Notes: generated by a model not told the origin, from the sequence alone. Positions 35,525 to 44,195 are shown, counted from the stretch's first letter. The stretch is DNA of 53,123 nucleotides from Allobosea sp. Root483D1 (GCF_001429505.1 NZ_LMJW01000020.1:141858-194980), one strand, 5' to 3'. Made by a program: numbers and translations.

Positions 35525-36784
35525 TCAGCTCATCTTGCAGACGGCTTCGTCGCCCTGGGTGGCGATGACCTCCATGTCCTCGTTCGGGCCGGGAACCGGG
35601 GCCGAGGAGGTGAAGAGGTCCCACTGGTTCTTGACCTGCGCCGCCGGCAAGGCGGTGATCGTGTACATCTCGCTGATCAGCTGGTGGTCGGAGGCGCGGA
35701 AATAGCCCTGGCGCGGCTTCATCACGTCGAACTTCGCGCCTTTTTCGAGGTGCTCGAGGATCTTGGCGGTGTCGGTCGACTTCAGCTCGTTCATCGACTG
35801 GGCCATGACCTTGACGCCGACATAGTCGCCCCAGGCCTGGTTCTCCGGCGGCTTGCCGTATTTCTTGGTGAAGGCGGCGACGAAGGCCTTGGTCGAGGGC
35901 GTGTCGATCAAATGATGCCAGACGCAGGGCCAAGTGCCGCCGAAATTGTCCTTGCCGGCGGCCCAGGCCAAAGCCGTGTCGAAGCCGAAGCCGGCGACCG
36001 GGAAGGTCAGGCCGAACTCGGAATACTGTTTGAGGAAGTTGGTGATCTGGTTGCCGGCGAGATTGGAGATGACGAGATCGGGCTTGGCCGCGCGAATCTC
36101 GAGCAGCAGCGCCGAGAAGTCGGTCGCATCCGTCGGGACCAGCTTGTCGGCGGCGAACTGGCCGCCATTGGCTTCCATGAAGCGCTTGGCGACCTTGCTG
36201 AGGTCATGGCCGAAGGCGTAGTCGGCGGTGAGCGAGAACCATTTCTTGCCCTTGACCAGCCCCTGGGCCAGCAGCGAGCGGCCGCAGCTCTTCACATACA
36301 TCGAGTTCTGGTGCTCGACATGGAACATGTAGCGGTTGCAGCTCTCGCCGCGCAGGGCGTCGGAATTGCCGCCGGTGTTGAAGAAGAGCGTCTTGTTGCG
36401 GGCCGCGACCTGCGAGATCGTCAGGCAGGAGGCGGACGAGATCTCGCCGATGATGCAGGCGACCTTGTCGCGCTCGATCATGCGCTCGGCCTTGGTCGAG
36501 GCGGTCTGCGGGTTGACCGAGTCCTCCTTCAGCAATTCGAGCTTGCGGCCGTTGATGCCGCCGGCTGCGTTGATCTCCTCCGCGGCGAGATCGGCGGCCA
36601 TGACGCCGTACTCGCCGAGCGGGCCCAGGAACCCGGTGCGTGGCGTCAGGTGCCCGAAGCGGACCGCATCCGCGCTCTGTGCGAGAATGACCGCCGGGCT
36701 GGCGATCAGGCCGGTGGCCACTCCGCCGAGTCCGACGAGCGTTTGGCGGCGTGAAAGACCCTTGATCCTTGACTGCTCTGACAT
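35525..36784 (-). CDS. LivK-type ABC substrate-binding protein
   Basis: A 419-residue periplasmic binding protein of the branched-chain amino acid/amide class. A twin-arginine leader (LSRRQTLVGLGGVATG, Arg12-Arg13) suggests Tat export. The body opens VRFGHLTPRTGFLGPLGEYGVMAADLAAEEINAAGG and has the ACIIGEISSASCL loop. Four or more cysteines in the mature part are unusual for the family and may form disulfides. It is the first gene of the minus-strand operon and diverges from the GntR regulator; the 117-base gap between them carries the operator-like dyad. Confidence 0.92.
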   Translation of the reverse strand: MSEQSRIKGLSRRQTLVGLGGVATGLIASPAVILAQSADAVRFGHLTPRTGFLGPLGEYGVMAADLAAEEINAAGGINGRKLELLKEDSVNPQTASTKAERMIERDKVACIIGEISSASCLTISQVAARNKTLFFNTGGNSDALRGESCNRYMFHVEHQNSMYVKSCGRSLLAQGLVKGKKWFSLTADYAFGHDLSKVAKRFMEANGGQFAADKLVPTDATDFSALLLEIRAAKPDLVISNLAGNQITNFLKQYSEFGLTFPVAGFGFDTALAWAAGKDNFGGTWPCVWHHLIDTPSTKAFVAAFTKKYGKPPENQAWGDYVGVKVMAQSMNELKSTDTAKILEHLEKGAKFDVMKPRQGYFRASDHQLISEMYTITALPAAQVKNQWDLFTSSAPVPGPNEDMEVIATQGDEAVCKMS

Positions 36785-36875
36785 GCGTTCCTCCCAGAAC
36801 TATTCCGCGCGCTTTGGCGTCGGATTGCGTCGATCGTCATTTCGTTTGCGCGGTGTTGGAACCGCTTGTCGTGAT

Positions 36876-36887
36876 CTGTGATCACAG
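36876..36887. promoter_or_regulatory. Candidate GntR operator
   Basis: CTGTGATCACAG is a perfect 12-bp palindrome 14 bases before the GntR start and about 90 bases before livK on the other strand. TGTNNNACA-like dyads are common for FadR-subfamily regulators. A CRP-like half-site reading (TGTGA-TCACA) is a weaker alternative since the spacing is wrong. Confidence 0.55.
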
Positions 36888-36901
36888 TTAGGTTGGCAGA
36901 C

Positions 36902-37663
36902 ATGGTTGCCCGAGTCCAGCCCTCAGATGTGCCGCAAGCGCGGCCGGCCGCCTCCACTGCGGGGAAGGTCGGGGAGCTGTCGGCGCTCGACGAGGTCGGC
37001 TCGCTTCAGCACGAGACGCTGGGCGAGCGCGTCACCGGCGAGCTGAGGGCGCTGCTGATCGCCGGGCGGTTGGCCCCGGGCGAGAAGCTGTCGCTGCGCC
37101 GCGTCGCCGAGGCGCTCGGCGTCTCGATGATGCCGGTGCGCGAGGCCGTCAGCCGGCTGGCTGCCGACAAGGCGCTGGAGGTTCTGCCAGGGCGGGCGGT
37201 GAGGGTGCCGGTGCTGACGCAGGCGCAGTTCCGCGAGCTGACCCGGATCAGGCTGGTGGTAGAGGGCTTCGCCGCCGAGGAGGCGACGAAGGTGATCACC
37301 GACGCGCAGATCGCCGTGGTCGCCCGGCACGAGGCAGCGTTCCTGGCCGCAGCAAAGGACCCGCCGGACCCGGCTGCGGCGGTCGCTGCCAATCGCGACC
37401 TGCATTTCGCGCTCTATGAGGCGGCCGGCATGCCCTCGCTGATCGAGATGATCGGGCGGCTCTGGCTCAAGGCCGGGCCTGTCCTCAATCTCGACATGCG
37501 GCACGAGCCGCGCCGGCTCGACGGCGGCAGCGCCGTCGTCGCGCATGCGCAATTGCTGGAGGCGCTGCGGCGGCGCGATCCGGTGGCGGCGAGGCAGGCG
37601 CTGGTCGAGGACATCAGTGCTGCAGCGGACCATATCGAACGGACGGCGCGGCTGGCGGAGTAG
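36902..37663 (+). CDS. GntR-family regulator, FadR/FCD subfamily
   Basis: A 253-residue regulator. After about 35 low-complexity residues comes a winged helix (LRALLIAGRLAPGEKLSLRRVAEALGVSMMPVREAVSRLAADKAL) and then an all-helical FCD ligand domain with RNLHF-like NRDLHFALYEAAG and a late HAQLLEALRRRDPVAARQAL. The start is the ATG at 36902; the GTG at 36878 lies within the operator. It diverges from the Liv transporter operon and precedes an SDR by 39 bases, and probably controls both in response to the transported substrate or a product. Confidence 0.92.
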   Translation: MVARVQPSDVPQARPAASTAGKVGELSALDEVGSLQHETLGERVTGELRALLIAGRLAPGEKLSLRRVAEALGVSMMPVREAVSRLAADKALEVLPGRAVRVPVLTQAQFRELTRIRLVVEGFAAEEATKVITDAQIAVVARHEAAFLAAAKDPPDPAAAVAANRDLHFALYEAAGMPSLIEMIGRLWLKAGPVLNLDMRHEPRRLDGGSAVVAHAQLLEALRRRDPVAARQALVEDISAAADHIERTARLAE

Positions 37664-37702
37664 CCGGTCGCCTGAAGAACGACGGAAAAGGGGACGGAAA
37701 CG

Positions 37703-38479
37703 ATGGATCTGACGATCAAGGGCCTGCGCGTGCTGGTGACGGCCGGCGCCAACGGCATCGGCCGCGCCACGGCCCGCGCCTTCGCGGCGGAGGGCGCCAG
37801 GGTTCATATCTGCGACGTCGACGAGAAGGCGCTCGCCGAGATGGCTGAGAGCGATCCGGCGATCACGCGCTCGGTCTGCGACGTCTCCGACCGCAAGGCG
37901 GTGGCGCGGCTGTTCGAGGAGGCGCTGGCGGCGCTCGGCGGGCTCGACTGCCTCGTCAACAATGCCGGCATCGCCGGGCCGACCGGGCGTGTCGACGAGA
38001 TCGCCCCCGAGGACTGGGATAGCTGCGTGGCGATCGACCTGACCGGCCAGTTCAACTGCACGCGGCTCGCCGTGGAGCATCTGAAGCAGTCGCAGAACGC
38101 CTCGATCGTCAATCTCTCGAGCCAGGCCGGCAAGCACGGCTTTCCGCTGCGCTCGCCCTATGCAGCGGCAAAATGGGGCGTGATCGGCTTCACCAAGGCG
38201 CTCTCGGCCGAGCTCGGCGAGTTCGGCATCCGCGCCAACGCGATCTGCCCGGGCCTCGTCGACGGTCCCCGCATCCAGAGCGTGATCGCCAACAAGGCGC
38301 GCTCGATGAACGTCTCGCATGAGGAGATGACGGACCGGCTCTTCGCCGGCGTCTCGATCAAGCAGTTCGTCGATCCCAATGACATCGCCAAGCAGATCGT
38401 CTTCCTGGCCTCGCCCTTCGCCAAGACGATCTCGGGCCAGGAGGTCTCGGTCTGCGGCGATACGCGGATGCTGAGCTGA
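37703..38479 (+). CDS. Short-chain dehydrogenase/reductase in the GntR/BKACE locus
   Basis: A 258-residue classical SDR. It shows TAGANGIGRATA (TGxxxGIG with Ala), NNAGIAG, the catalytic Ser in VNLSSQAGKHG and YAAAKW (Tyr-x3-Lys). AAAGGGGACGGAAACG precedes the ATG. In an operon with the GntR regulator, it may perform an oxidation step on the same substrate as the dehydrogenase and BKACE across the divergent promoter. Confidence 0.92.
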   Translation: MDLTIKGLRVLVTAGANGIGRATARAFAAEGARVHICDVDEKALAEMAESDPAITRSVCDVSDRKAVARLFEEALAALGGLDCLVNNAGIAGPTGRVDEIAPEDWDSCVAIDLTGQFNCTRLAVEHLKQSQNASIVNLSSQAGKHGFPLRSPYAAAKWGVIGFTKALSAELGEFGIRANAICPGLVDGPRIQSVIANKARSMNVSHEEMTDRLFAGVSIKQFVDPNDIAKQIVFLASPFAKTISGQEVSVCGDTRMLS

Positions 38480-38489
38480 GCGGGAATGT

Positions 38490-38594
38490 CGTCATTCTCG
38501 GGCGAAGCGAAGCGCAGACCCGAGAATCTCATGACAAGAAGGCGCCAGACGCCTCATCCGGCCTGAGATGCTCGGGGCAAGCCCGAGCATGACG
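38490..38594. repeat. Intergenic hairpin repeat, CGTCATGCTCGGG type (copy 4)
   Basis: A 105-base copy in the inverse orientation: it begins CGTCATTCTCGGGCGAAGC and ends AAGCCCGAGCATGACG, with GGCGCCAGACGCC in the middle. It starts just after the SDR stop and separates the catabolic locus from the glycan locus. Confidence 0.85.
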
Positions 38595-38677
38595 TGCTGG
38601 TGGCTGCGGCGATCTGCTCGCCCTGTACCTTCGTCCCCGGATCGCCTAGAGCATGCCGCCTGAACAGGAGCGGCGGC

Positions 38678-39115
38678 TTGTCGAAGGGCGTCCATCACGA
38701 ATTCGGGGCCGGAGCCGGCCATGACGATACCGAAGGGTCGAGCGATCGCTCCTTCGGCTTCGTCTTCGCGGCCGTCTTCGCGCTGATCGGCCTCTATAAT
38801 CTCTGGCATTGGGGCCGGGCGTGGCCCTGGCTCGGGTTGATTTCTGCCGGCTTCCTCGCCGTCGCGCTGATCCGGCCGGCGGTACTGGCGCCGCTGAACA
38901 GGCTCTGGATGAAGTTCGGCCTGCTGCTGGCCATGATCATCAACCCGATCGTGCTTGGCATCCTGTTCTTCCTCGTCTTCACGCCGATGGCGTTTGTCGC
39001 CCGGCTTGTCGGCAAGGACTTCCTTCGGCTGAAGAAGCAGCCGGAGGCGAAGAGCTACTGGATCGTCCGCGATCCACCGGGACCGGAGCCGGTCTCGATG
39101 AAAGATCAATTCTGA
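38678..39115 (+). CDS. SxtJ-like membrane protein, TTG start
   Basis: A 145-residue protein with two or three membrane helices (about residues 27-45, 50-66 and 79-101), opening SKGVHHEFGAGAGHDDTEGSSDRSFGFVFA. It resembles the SxtJ family found beside carbamoyltransferases in saxitoxin and glycan clusters. I use the TTG at 38678, with AGGAG seven bases before it; starting at the ATG 38594 would translate the end of the hairpin repeat. It leads the SxtJ, DUF5989 and carbamoyltransferase trio. Its role is unknown; it may anchor or regulate the carbamoyltransferase at the membrane. Confidence 0.82.
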   Translation: MSKGVHHEFGAGAGHDDTEGSSDRSFGFVFAAVFALIGLYNLWHWGRAWPWLGLISAGFLAVALIRPAVLAPLNRLWMKFGLLLAMIINPIVLGILFFLVFTPMAFVARLVGKDFLRLKKQPEAKSYWIVRDPPGPEPVSMKDQF

Positions 39116-39128
39116 CCTGGATAGACCA

Positions 39129-39278
39129 ATGTCGTTCCTGCGCGAGTTCTTCCGCTTCATGGCGGCGCGAAAGAAGTTCTGGCTGGTGCCGATCCTCTTG
39201 ATGTGCGTGCTGCTCGGCGGCCTGCTCTTCCTGACCAAGGGCAGCGCAATCGCGCCCTTCATCTACACGCTGTTCTGA
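39129..39278 (+). CDS. DUF5989-like 49-residue membrane microprotein
   Basis: A 49-residue protein reading MSFLREFFRFMAARKKFWL, then VPILLMCVLLGGLLFLTKGS and AIAPFIYTLF. It has a basic amphipathic start and one membrane helix, the usual look of DUF5989 proteins. It sits 13 bases after the SxtJ-like gene and 14 before the carbamoyltransferase, the same place these microproteins occupy in other carbamoyltransferase clusters. No function is known; a small scaffold of the carbamoylation machinery is a guess. Confidence 0.85.
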   Translation: MSFLREFFRFMAARKKFWLVPILLMCVLLGGLLFLTKGSAIAPFIYTLF

Positions 39279-39292
39279 GCGTCCCGGCCGCG

Positions 39293-41125
39293 ATGCGCAT
39301 TCTCGGGATATCGGGGCTCTACCATGACAGCGCGGCCGCGCTGGTCGTCGATGGGCGGATCGAGGCGGCGGCGCAGGAGGAGCGCTTCACGAGGCGGAAG
39401 CACGACGCCGAGTTTCCCAAGCATGCGGTCGAGTACTGCCTCTCGGTCGCCGGCTGCGGCCTCGATCAGCTCGATGCGGTCGTCTTCTACGACAAGCCCT
39501 TCATCAAGTTCGAGCGCCTGCTCGAGACCTATCTCTCCTTCGCGCCTGCTGGATTCACCTCGTTCCGCATGGCGATGCCGCTGTGGCTGCGCGAAAAGCT
39601 GTTCCAGAAGCAGATCATCGCGAGGGAATTGAAGAAGCTCTCGCCCGGCTTCGACATCGAGAAGCTGCTCTTCACCGAGCACCATCTCTCGCATGCGGCC
39701 TCGGCCTTCTATGCGTCCCCCTTCGAGGAGGCGGCGATCCTGACCATGGACGGCGTCGGCGAATGGGCGACGATGACGCTCGCCATCGGCAAGGGCAGCG
39801 ACCTCAAGGTTCACAAGGAGCTGCATTTCCCGCATTCGCTCGGGCTGCTCTACTCGGCAGTGACCTATTACATTGGCTTCAAGGTCAATTCCGGCGAGTA
39901 CAAGGTCATGGGGCTGGCGCCCTATGGCGAGCCGCGTTTCGCCAAGCTGATGCTGGAGAAGCTCGTCGACCTGAAGGAGGACGGCTCCTTCCAGCTCGAC
40001 CAGAGCTATTTCAACTATGGTGTCGGCCTGACCATGACCAACGCCAAGTTCGCCGCCCTGTTCGGCGAGCCGGTGCGTGGGCCCGAGCAGTTGCTGACCC
40101 AGTTCCATATGGACATGGCCGCCTCGATCCAGGCGGTGACCGAGGAGATCGTGCTCAGGCTGGCGCGCTCCATTCGCGCCGAGACCGGGCAAAAGAATCT
40201 CTGTCTCGCCGGTGGCGTCGCGTTGAACTGCGTCGCCAATGGCAAGCTCCTGCGAGAGGGCATTTTCGATGGGCTCTGGATCCAGCCGGCGGCGGGCGAC
40301 GCCGGCGGAGCGCTCGGCGCGGCGCTCGCCGGCTATCACCTCTTTCACGGCAAGCCGCGCGAGGTGCCCGTCAGCGGCGACGCGATGCGCGGCAGCTATC
40401 TCGGGCCGGAGTTCAGCCAAGCCGAGATCGAGGCCGAGCTGACGGCCGCCGGGGCGAAGTTCACGGCGATGGGCGATGCCACCCTGATCGAGTCGACAGC
40501 GCAGGGGCTCGCCGATGGCAAGGCGGTCGGCTGGATGCAGGGGCGGATGGAGTTCGGGCCGCGCGCGCTCGGCGGCCGCTCGATCCTCGGCGACCCGCGC
40601 TCTCCGGCGATGCAGAAGACGCTCAACCTCAAGGTGAAGTACCGCGAGAGCTTCCGGCCCTTCGCGCCCTCGGTGCTGCGCGAGGACGTCGCCGACTGGT
40701 TCGAGCTCGACGGCGATTCGCCCTACATGCTGCTGGTTGCCGATGTGCGCGAGGGGCTGCGGCGCGAGATGACGGACGAGGAGAAGGCCCTCTTCGGCAT
40801 CGACAAGCTGAACGTGCCGCGCTCGACGATCCCCGCCGTCACCCATGTCGATTATTCGGCCCGTATCCAGACTGTCCATGCCGAAACGAACCCGCGCTAT
40901 CACCAGCTGATCTCGCGTTTCAAGGCGCTGACCGGCTGCCCGGTCGTGGTCAACACCTCCTTCAACGTCCGCGGCGAGCCGATCGTCTGCACGCCGGGCG
41001 ATGCGTTCCGCTGCTTCATGGGCTCGGAGATCGAGCTCCTCGTCGTCGGTAATTGCCTGCTGCTCAAGGAGGAGCAGGACCCGGCGCTCAAGCTCGACTA
41101 CAAGGACGCCTTCGAGCTCGATTGA
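39293..41125 (+). CDS. O-carbamoyltransferase (NodU/CmcH/TobZ family)
   Basis: A 610-residue enzyme that moves the carbamoyl group of carbamoyl phosphate, through carbamoyl-AMP, to a hydroxyl of a sugar or related acceptor. The N-terminal Kae1-like domain starts MRILGISGLYHDSAAALV and carries the metal motif EHHLSHAASAF (His129 and His133), MDGVGEWAT and LAGGVALNCVANGK. The C-terminal domain has GRMEFGPRALGGRSIL and VNTSFNVRGEPIV. The start is the ATG at 39293. It stands in an operon with SxtJ and DUF5989 partners and 40 bases before AsnB, upstream of legionaminic acid genes, so a glycan sugar is the likely acceptor. Confidence 0.95.
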   Translation: MRILGISGLYHDSAAALVVDGRIEAAAQEERFTRRKHDAEFPKHAVEYCLSVAGCGLDQLDAVVFYDKPFIKFERLLETYLSFAPAGFTSFRMAMPLWLREKLFQKQIIARELKKLSPGFDIEKLLFTEHHLSHAASAFYASPFEEAAILTMDGVGEWATMTLAIGKGSDLKVHKELHFPHSLGLLYSAVTYYIGFKVNSGEYKVMGLAPYGEPRFAKLMLEKLVDLKEDGSFQLDQSYFNYGVGLTMTNAKFAALFGEPVRGPEQLLTQFHMDMAASIQAVTEEIVLRLARSIRAETGQKNLCLAGGVALNCVANGKLLREGIFDGLWIQPAAGDAGGALGAALAGYHLFHGKPREVPVSGDAMRGSYLGPEFSQAEIEAELTAAGAKFTAMGDATLIESTAQGLADGKAVGWMQGRMEFGPRALGGRSILGDPRSPAMQKTLNLKVKYRESFRPFAPSVLREDVADWFELDGDSPYMLLVADVREGLRREMTDEEKALFGIDKLNVPRSTIPAVTHVDYSARIQTVHAETNPRYHQLISRFKALTGCPVVVNTSFNVRGEPIVCTPGDAFRCFMGSEIELLVVGNCLLLKEEQDPALKLDYKDAFELD

Positions 41126-41165
41126 GCAGCGCGGGACAATGGGAACCTGATAGGAACCTTCGCTC

Positions 41166-43064
41166 ATGTGCGGTCTGTTTGCTTCAATCGGCTTCGAGCC
41201 TGATCCGGCGCGCATCGATATCGTCGCGCACCGTGGCCCCGACGGACGCGGCTGGCAGACCTATGCCAGCTCCGCCGGCCCGGTGGCGCTCGGCCATCGC
41301 CGACTCGCCATCATCGACGTCTCCGATGCCGGCCTGCAGCCGATGCCGGATGTTTCGGAGCGCTATCACCTCGTCTTCAACGGCGAGATCTACAATTACA
41401 TCGAGCTCCGCGACGAGATGCGGGCGAAGGGCGAGGTCTTCGTCAGCGAATCCGATTCCGAGGTGCTGCTGCGCGCCTATATGCTCTGGGGTGCCGACGC
41501 CCTGCCGCGCCTGCGCGGCATGTTCGCCTTCCTGATATGGGACGCCCGCGACAAGACGCTGTTTGCAGCACGCGATCGCTACGGCATCAAGCCGCTCTAT
41601 CTGTTTGCGACGCCGCGCGGCTCGGCCTTCGCCTCGGAGATCAAGCAGTTGCTCGGCCTGCCCGGGATGAGCGGCCGGATGAATGTCGCCCGCGTGCATG
41701 ATTTCCTCGCCTCCGGTGTCTCCGACCACACGTCCGAGACGATGTACGAGGGCGTGACGCAGATTCGCGGCGGCGAATGCGCCCTGGTCGATGCCAGCCG
41801 CTCTGGTCCCGTCGATGTCGCGGTGAGGCGCTGGTATCCGCCGGCAGCCGGGGAGCTGTCGCTGTCGGAAGGCGAGGCGGCCGAGCGCTTCCGCGACCTG
41901 TTGACCGAAGCCGTCCGGCTGCATCTGCGTTCCGACGTGCCTGTCGGCTCCTGTCTGTCGGGCGGCCTCGATTCCTCTTCGATCGTCTGCCTGATGTCGA
42001 ACATGATGGGGTCGACTGCGGGCGGCGCGAAGGTCAACACGGTTTCGGCCTGCTATGCCGAAAAGAGCGTGGATGAGAAGCCGTTCATGGACGCGGTGGT
42101 GGCGCATGCGCACACCGAGCCGCATTTCGTCTTCCCCAGGGCGGACGACGTGTTCCAGCGCGCTTCCGACATCACCTGGCATCAGGACGAGCCCTTCGGC
42201 TCGACCTCGATCTTCGCGCAATGGTGCGTATTCGAGGAGGCACATCGCGTCGGCGTCAAGGTCATGCTGGACGGGCAGGGAGCCGACGAGCAACTCGCCG
42301 GCTACCATGGCGGCTTCGCCTATTACATGGCAGATCTGACCCGACGCGGGCAGTTCGGCCGGCTGCTGCGCACCATGGTCGAGCGCAATCGCTACCACGG
42401 AACCTCGATCTACGAGCAGATCCGCACTCATCTCGTGCCGTTGCTGCCGCTGGGGCTGGCCGGTATGCTGCGCCGCCAGCACCGGGCGTTGAGCCGGCAT
42501 GACTGGCTCGGCACCGAGATGTTGCGGCAGCGGGGCAATCCTCGCACCGCGACCGAACTCGCCAACGATGTGCTCGGCCTGCCGGCCGCGACCGATATCA
42601 GGTCGCTGTGCATGACGCTGGCCTATGGCTCCAACCTCGCCATGCTGCTGCATTGGGAGGACCGCAACTCGATGGCGCATTCGATCGAGGCGCGCGTGCC
42701 TTTTCTCGATCACCCGCTGGTCGAGTTCAGTCTGGCGCTTGGCAACGACCACAAGATCGTTGGCGGCGACACCAAGCGCGTCTTGCGCCGTGGGATGAAG
42801 GGCATTCTACCCGAGGCCGTTCGCGAGCGGCGCGACAAGCTCGGCTTCGCGACGCCCGAGCAGATCTGGTTCCGCGGGCCGTTGCGCGGTCTGGTCGAAG
42901 AGGGGATCGAGAAGACGCTCGCACTCTATCCGGAGCTGATGAACGCTAAAGGCGTAAGGTCATTGGCCAAGGAGATGCTCGATGGTGCGCGTCCGCTCGA
43001 CTTCACTCTTTGGCGGATCGTCAATCTCGGTATGTGGGGCGCGCGGAGCGGAGTGACGAGCTAA
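41166..43064 (+). CDS. AsnB-like glutamine-dependent amidotransferase
   Basis: A 632-residue class II amidotransferase of the asparagine synthetase B type. Cys2 is the glutaminase nucleophile (MCGLFA), followed by HRGPDGRG and FNGEIYNY. The synthetase domain has the PP-loop SGGLDSSS (265-272) and later RDKLGFATPEQIWF. In sugar clusters such proteins often amidate a uronic acid or another carboxylate rather than make asparagine. The position between the carbamoyltransferase and legionaminic acid genes supports that reading. True asparagine synthesis cannot be excluded. Confidence 0.9.
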   Translation: MCGLFASIGFEPDPARIDIVAHRGPDGRGWQTYASSAGPVALGHRRLAIIDVSDAGLQPMPDVSERYHLVFNGEIYNYIELRDEMRAKGEVFVSESDSEVLLRAYMLWGADALPRLRGMFAFLIWDARDKTLFAARDRYGIKPLYLFATPRGSAFASEIKQLLGLPGMSGRMNVARVHDFLASGVSDHTSETMYEGVTQIRGGECALVDASRSGPVDVAVRRWYPPAAGELSLSEGEAAERFRDLLTEAVRLHLRSDVPVGSCLSGGLDSSSIVCLMSNMMGSTAGGAKVNTVSACYAEKSVDEKPFMDAVVAHAHTEPHFVFPRADDVFQRASDITWHQDEPFGSTSIFAQWCVFEEAHRVGVKVMLDGQGADEQLAGYHGGFAYYMADLTRRGQFGRLLRTMVERNRYHGTSIYEQIRTHLVPLLPLGLAGMLRRQHRALSRHDWLGTEMLRQRGNPRTATELANDVLGLPAATDIRSLCMTLAYGSNLAMLLHWEDRNSMAHSIEARVPFLDHPLVEFSLALGNDHKIVGGDTKRVLRRGMKGILPEAVRERRDKLGFATPEQIWFRGPLRGLVEEGIEKTLALYPELMNAKGVRSLAKEMLDGARPLDFTLWRIVNLGMWGARSGVTS

Positions 43065-43169
43065 CTTGTGGCGCTCCGGCTCGGCGGGAGTTCGCCTTGC
43101 CTGCGTTCGTCATAAGCACTATGCGCTGCTCTGCCGAGGCGCCGTCAGCGATTATCAGGGACAGGGACG

Positions 43170-44195
43170 ATGGATCTGGATTTAGGCCAACTGCGTGACG
43201 CAAAGATCCTCGTGACCGGATCCGATGGCTTTATCGGGTCTCATCTTGTGGAAACCCTCGTTCGGGCCGGATGCAGCGTCCGGGCGTTTGCCCTGTATAA
43301 TTCTTTCAGCTCTGCCGGTTGGCTCGACACTGCCGACGAAGCAGTTCGCAATCGGATCGAATTTTTCTTCGGCGATATCCGCGATCCCAACGGCGTGCGG
43401 GATGCGATGCGCGGCTGCGACATTGTCCTGCATCTCGCGGCACTGATCTCGATCCCGTTCTCCTACCACTCGCCCGACACCTACGTTGACACGAACATCA
43501 AGGGGACACTGAACGTCGTCCAGGCGGCACGGGATCTCGGCGTTCGGCGCGTCGTTGCTACCTCCACGAGCGAAGTCTACGGAACCGCCCGCTTCGTCCC
43601 GATCACGGAAGAGCATCCACTCCAGGGACAGTCGCCCTATTCAGCGTCGAAGATTGGCGCCGACCAGATCGCGCTGTCGTTCCATGCCGCCTTCAACACT
43701 CCCGTCGTCGTGCTGCGTCCCTTCAACACCTATGGGCCGCGCCAGTCGACGAGGGCGGTCATCCCGACGATCATCACCCAGATCGCGGCGGGGCAGCGCT
43801 CGATCAAGCTCGGCGCGCTTCACCCCACCCGGGACTTCTCCTTCGTCGAAGACACCGTGCGCGGCTTCATCGCTGCGGCGCGCGACGACAGCGCGGTGGG
43901 CCAGGTCGTCAATGTCGGCAGCGGCTTCGAGATCTCCATCGGCGATACTGCGAAGCTGATCGCCGAGGTCATGGGCGCCGACATCGATATCCAAACGGAC
44001 GAAACCCGGTTGCGCCCCGAAGCCAGCGAGGTCGAGCGGCTCTATGCCGGCATCGAGAAGGCGAAGAAGACCATGAACTGGTCGCCCATCTATGGCGGCG
44101 TGGAAGGCTTCAAGCGCGGGATGGCGAAGACCGTTGACTGGTTTACAAAGCCGGAGAATCTGGCTCGGTACCGGCACACACAGTACAATATTTGA
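43170..44195 (+). CDS. legB: NAD-dependent 4,6-dehydratase LegB
   Basis: A 341-residue extended SDR that should turn a nucleotide-linked GlcNAc into its 4-keto-6-deoxy form. It has TGSDGFIGSHL (Gly17, Gly20 and Gly23), STSEVYG and Tyr157-x3-Lys161 (PYSASKIGAD). The whole pattern, including the RYRHTQYNI end, is that of LegB. It opens the legionaminic acid gene run, 105 bases after asnB; that gap has a weak TTGCCT (43097) and TATGCG (43120) promoter pair. legC follows after 22 bases. Confidence 0.9.
   Translation: MDLDLGQLRDAKILVTGSDGFIGSHLVETLVRAGCSVRAFALYNSFSSAGWLDTADEAVRNRIEFFFGDIRDPNGVRDAMRGCDIVLHLAALISIPFSYHSPDTYVDTNIKGTLNVVQAARDLGVRRVVATSTSEVYGTARFVPITEEHPLQGQSPYSASKIGADQIALSFHAAFNTPVVVLRPFNTYGPRQSTRAVIPTIITQIAAGQRSIKLGALHPTRDFSFVEDTVRGFIAAARDDSAVGQVVNVGSGFEISIGDTAKLIAEVMGADIDIQTDETRLRPEASEVERLYAGIEKAKKTMNWSPIYGGVEGFKRGMAKTVDWFTKPENLARYRHTQYNI

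Noticed and set aside
36871..36890. CRP site upstream of the GntR gene
   Set aside because: TGTGA and TCACA are adjacent with no six-base spacer, so a GntR-type dyad is the better reading.
15600..38600. CRISPR array from the recurring CGTCAT...ATGACG sequences
   Set aside because: Copies are scattered kilobases apart, each palindromic and gene-flanking, with no regular spacers and no cas genes.
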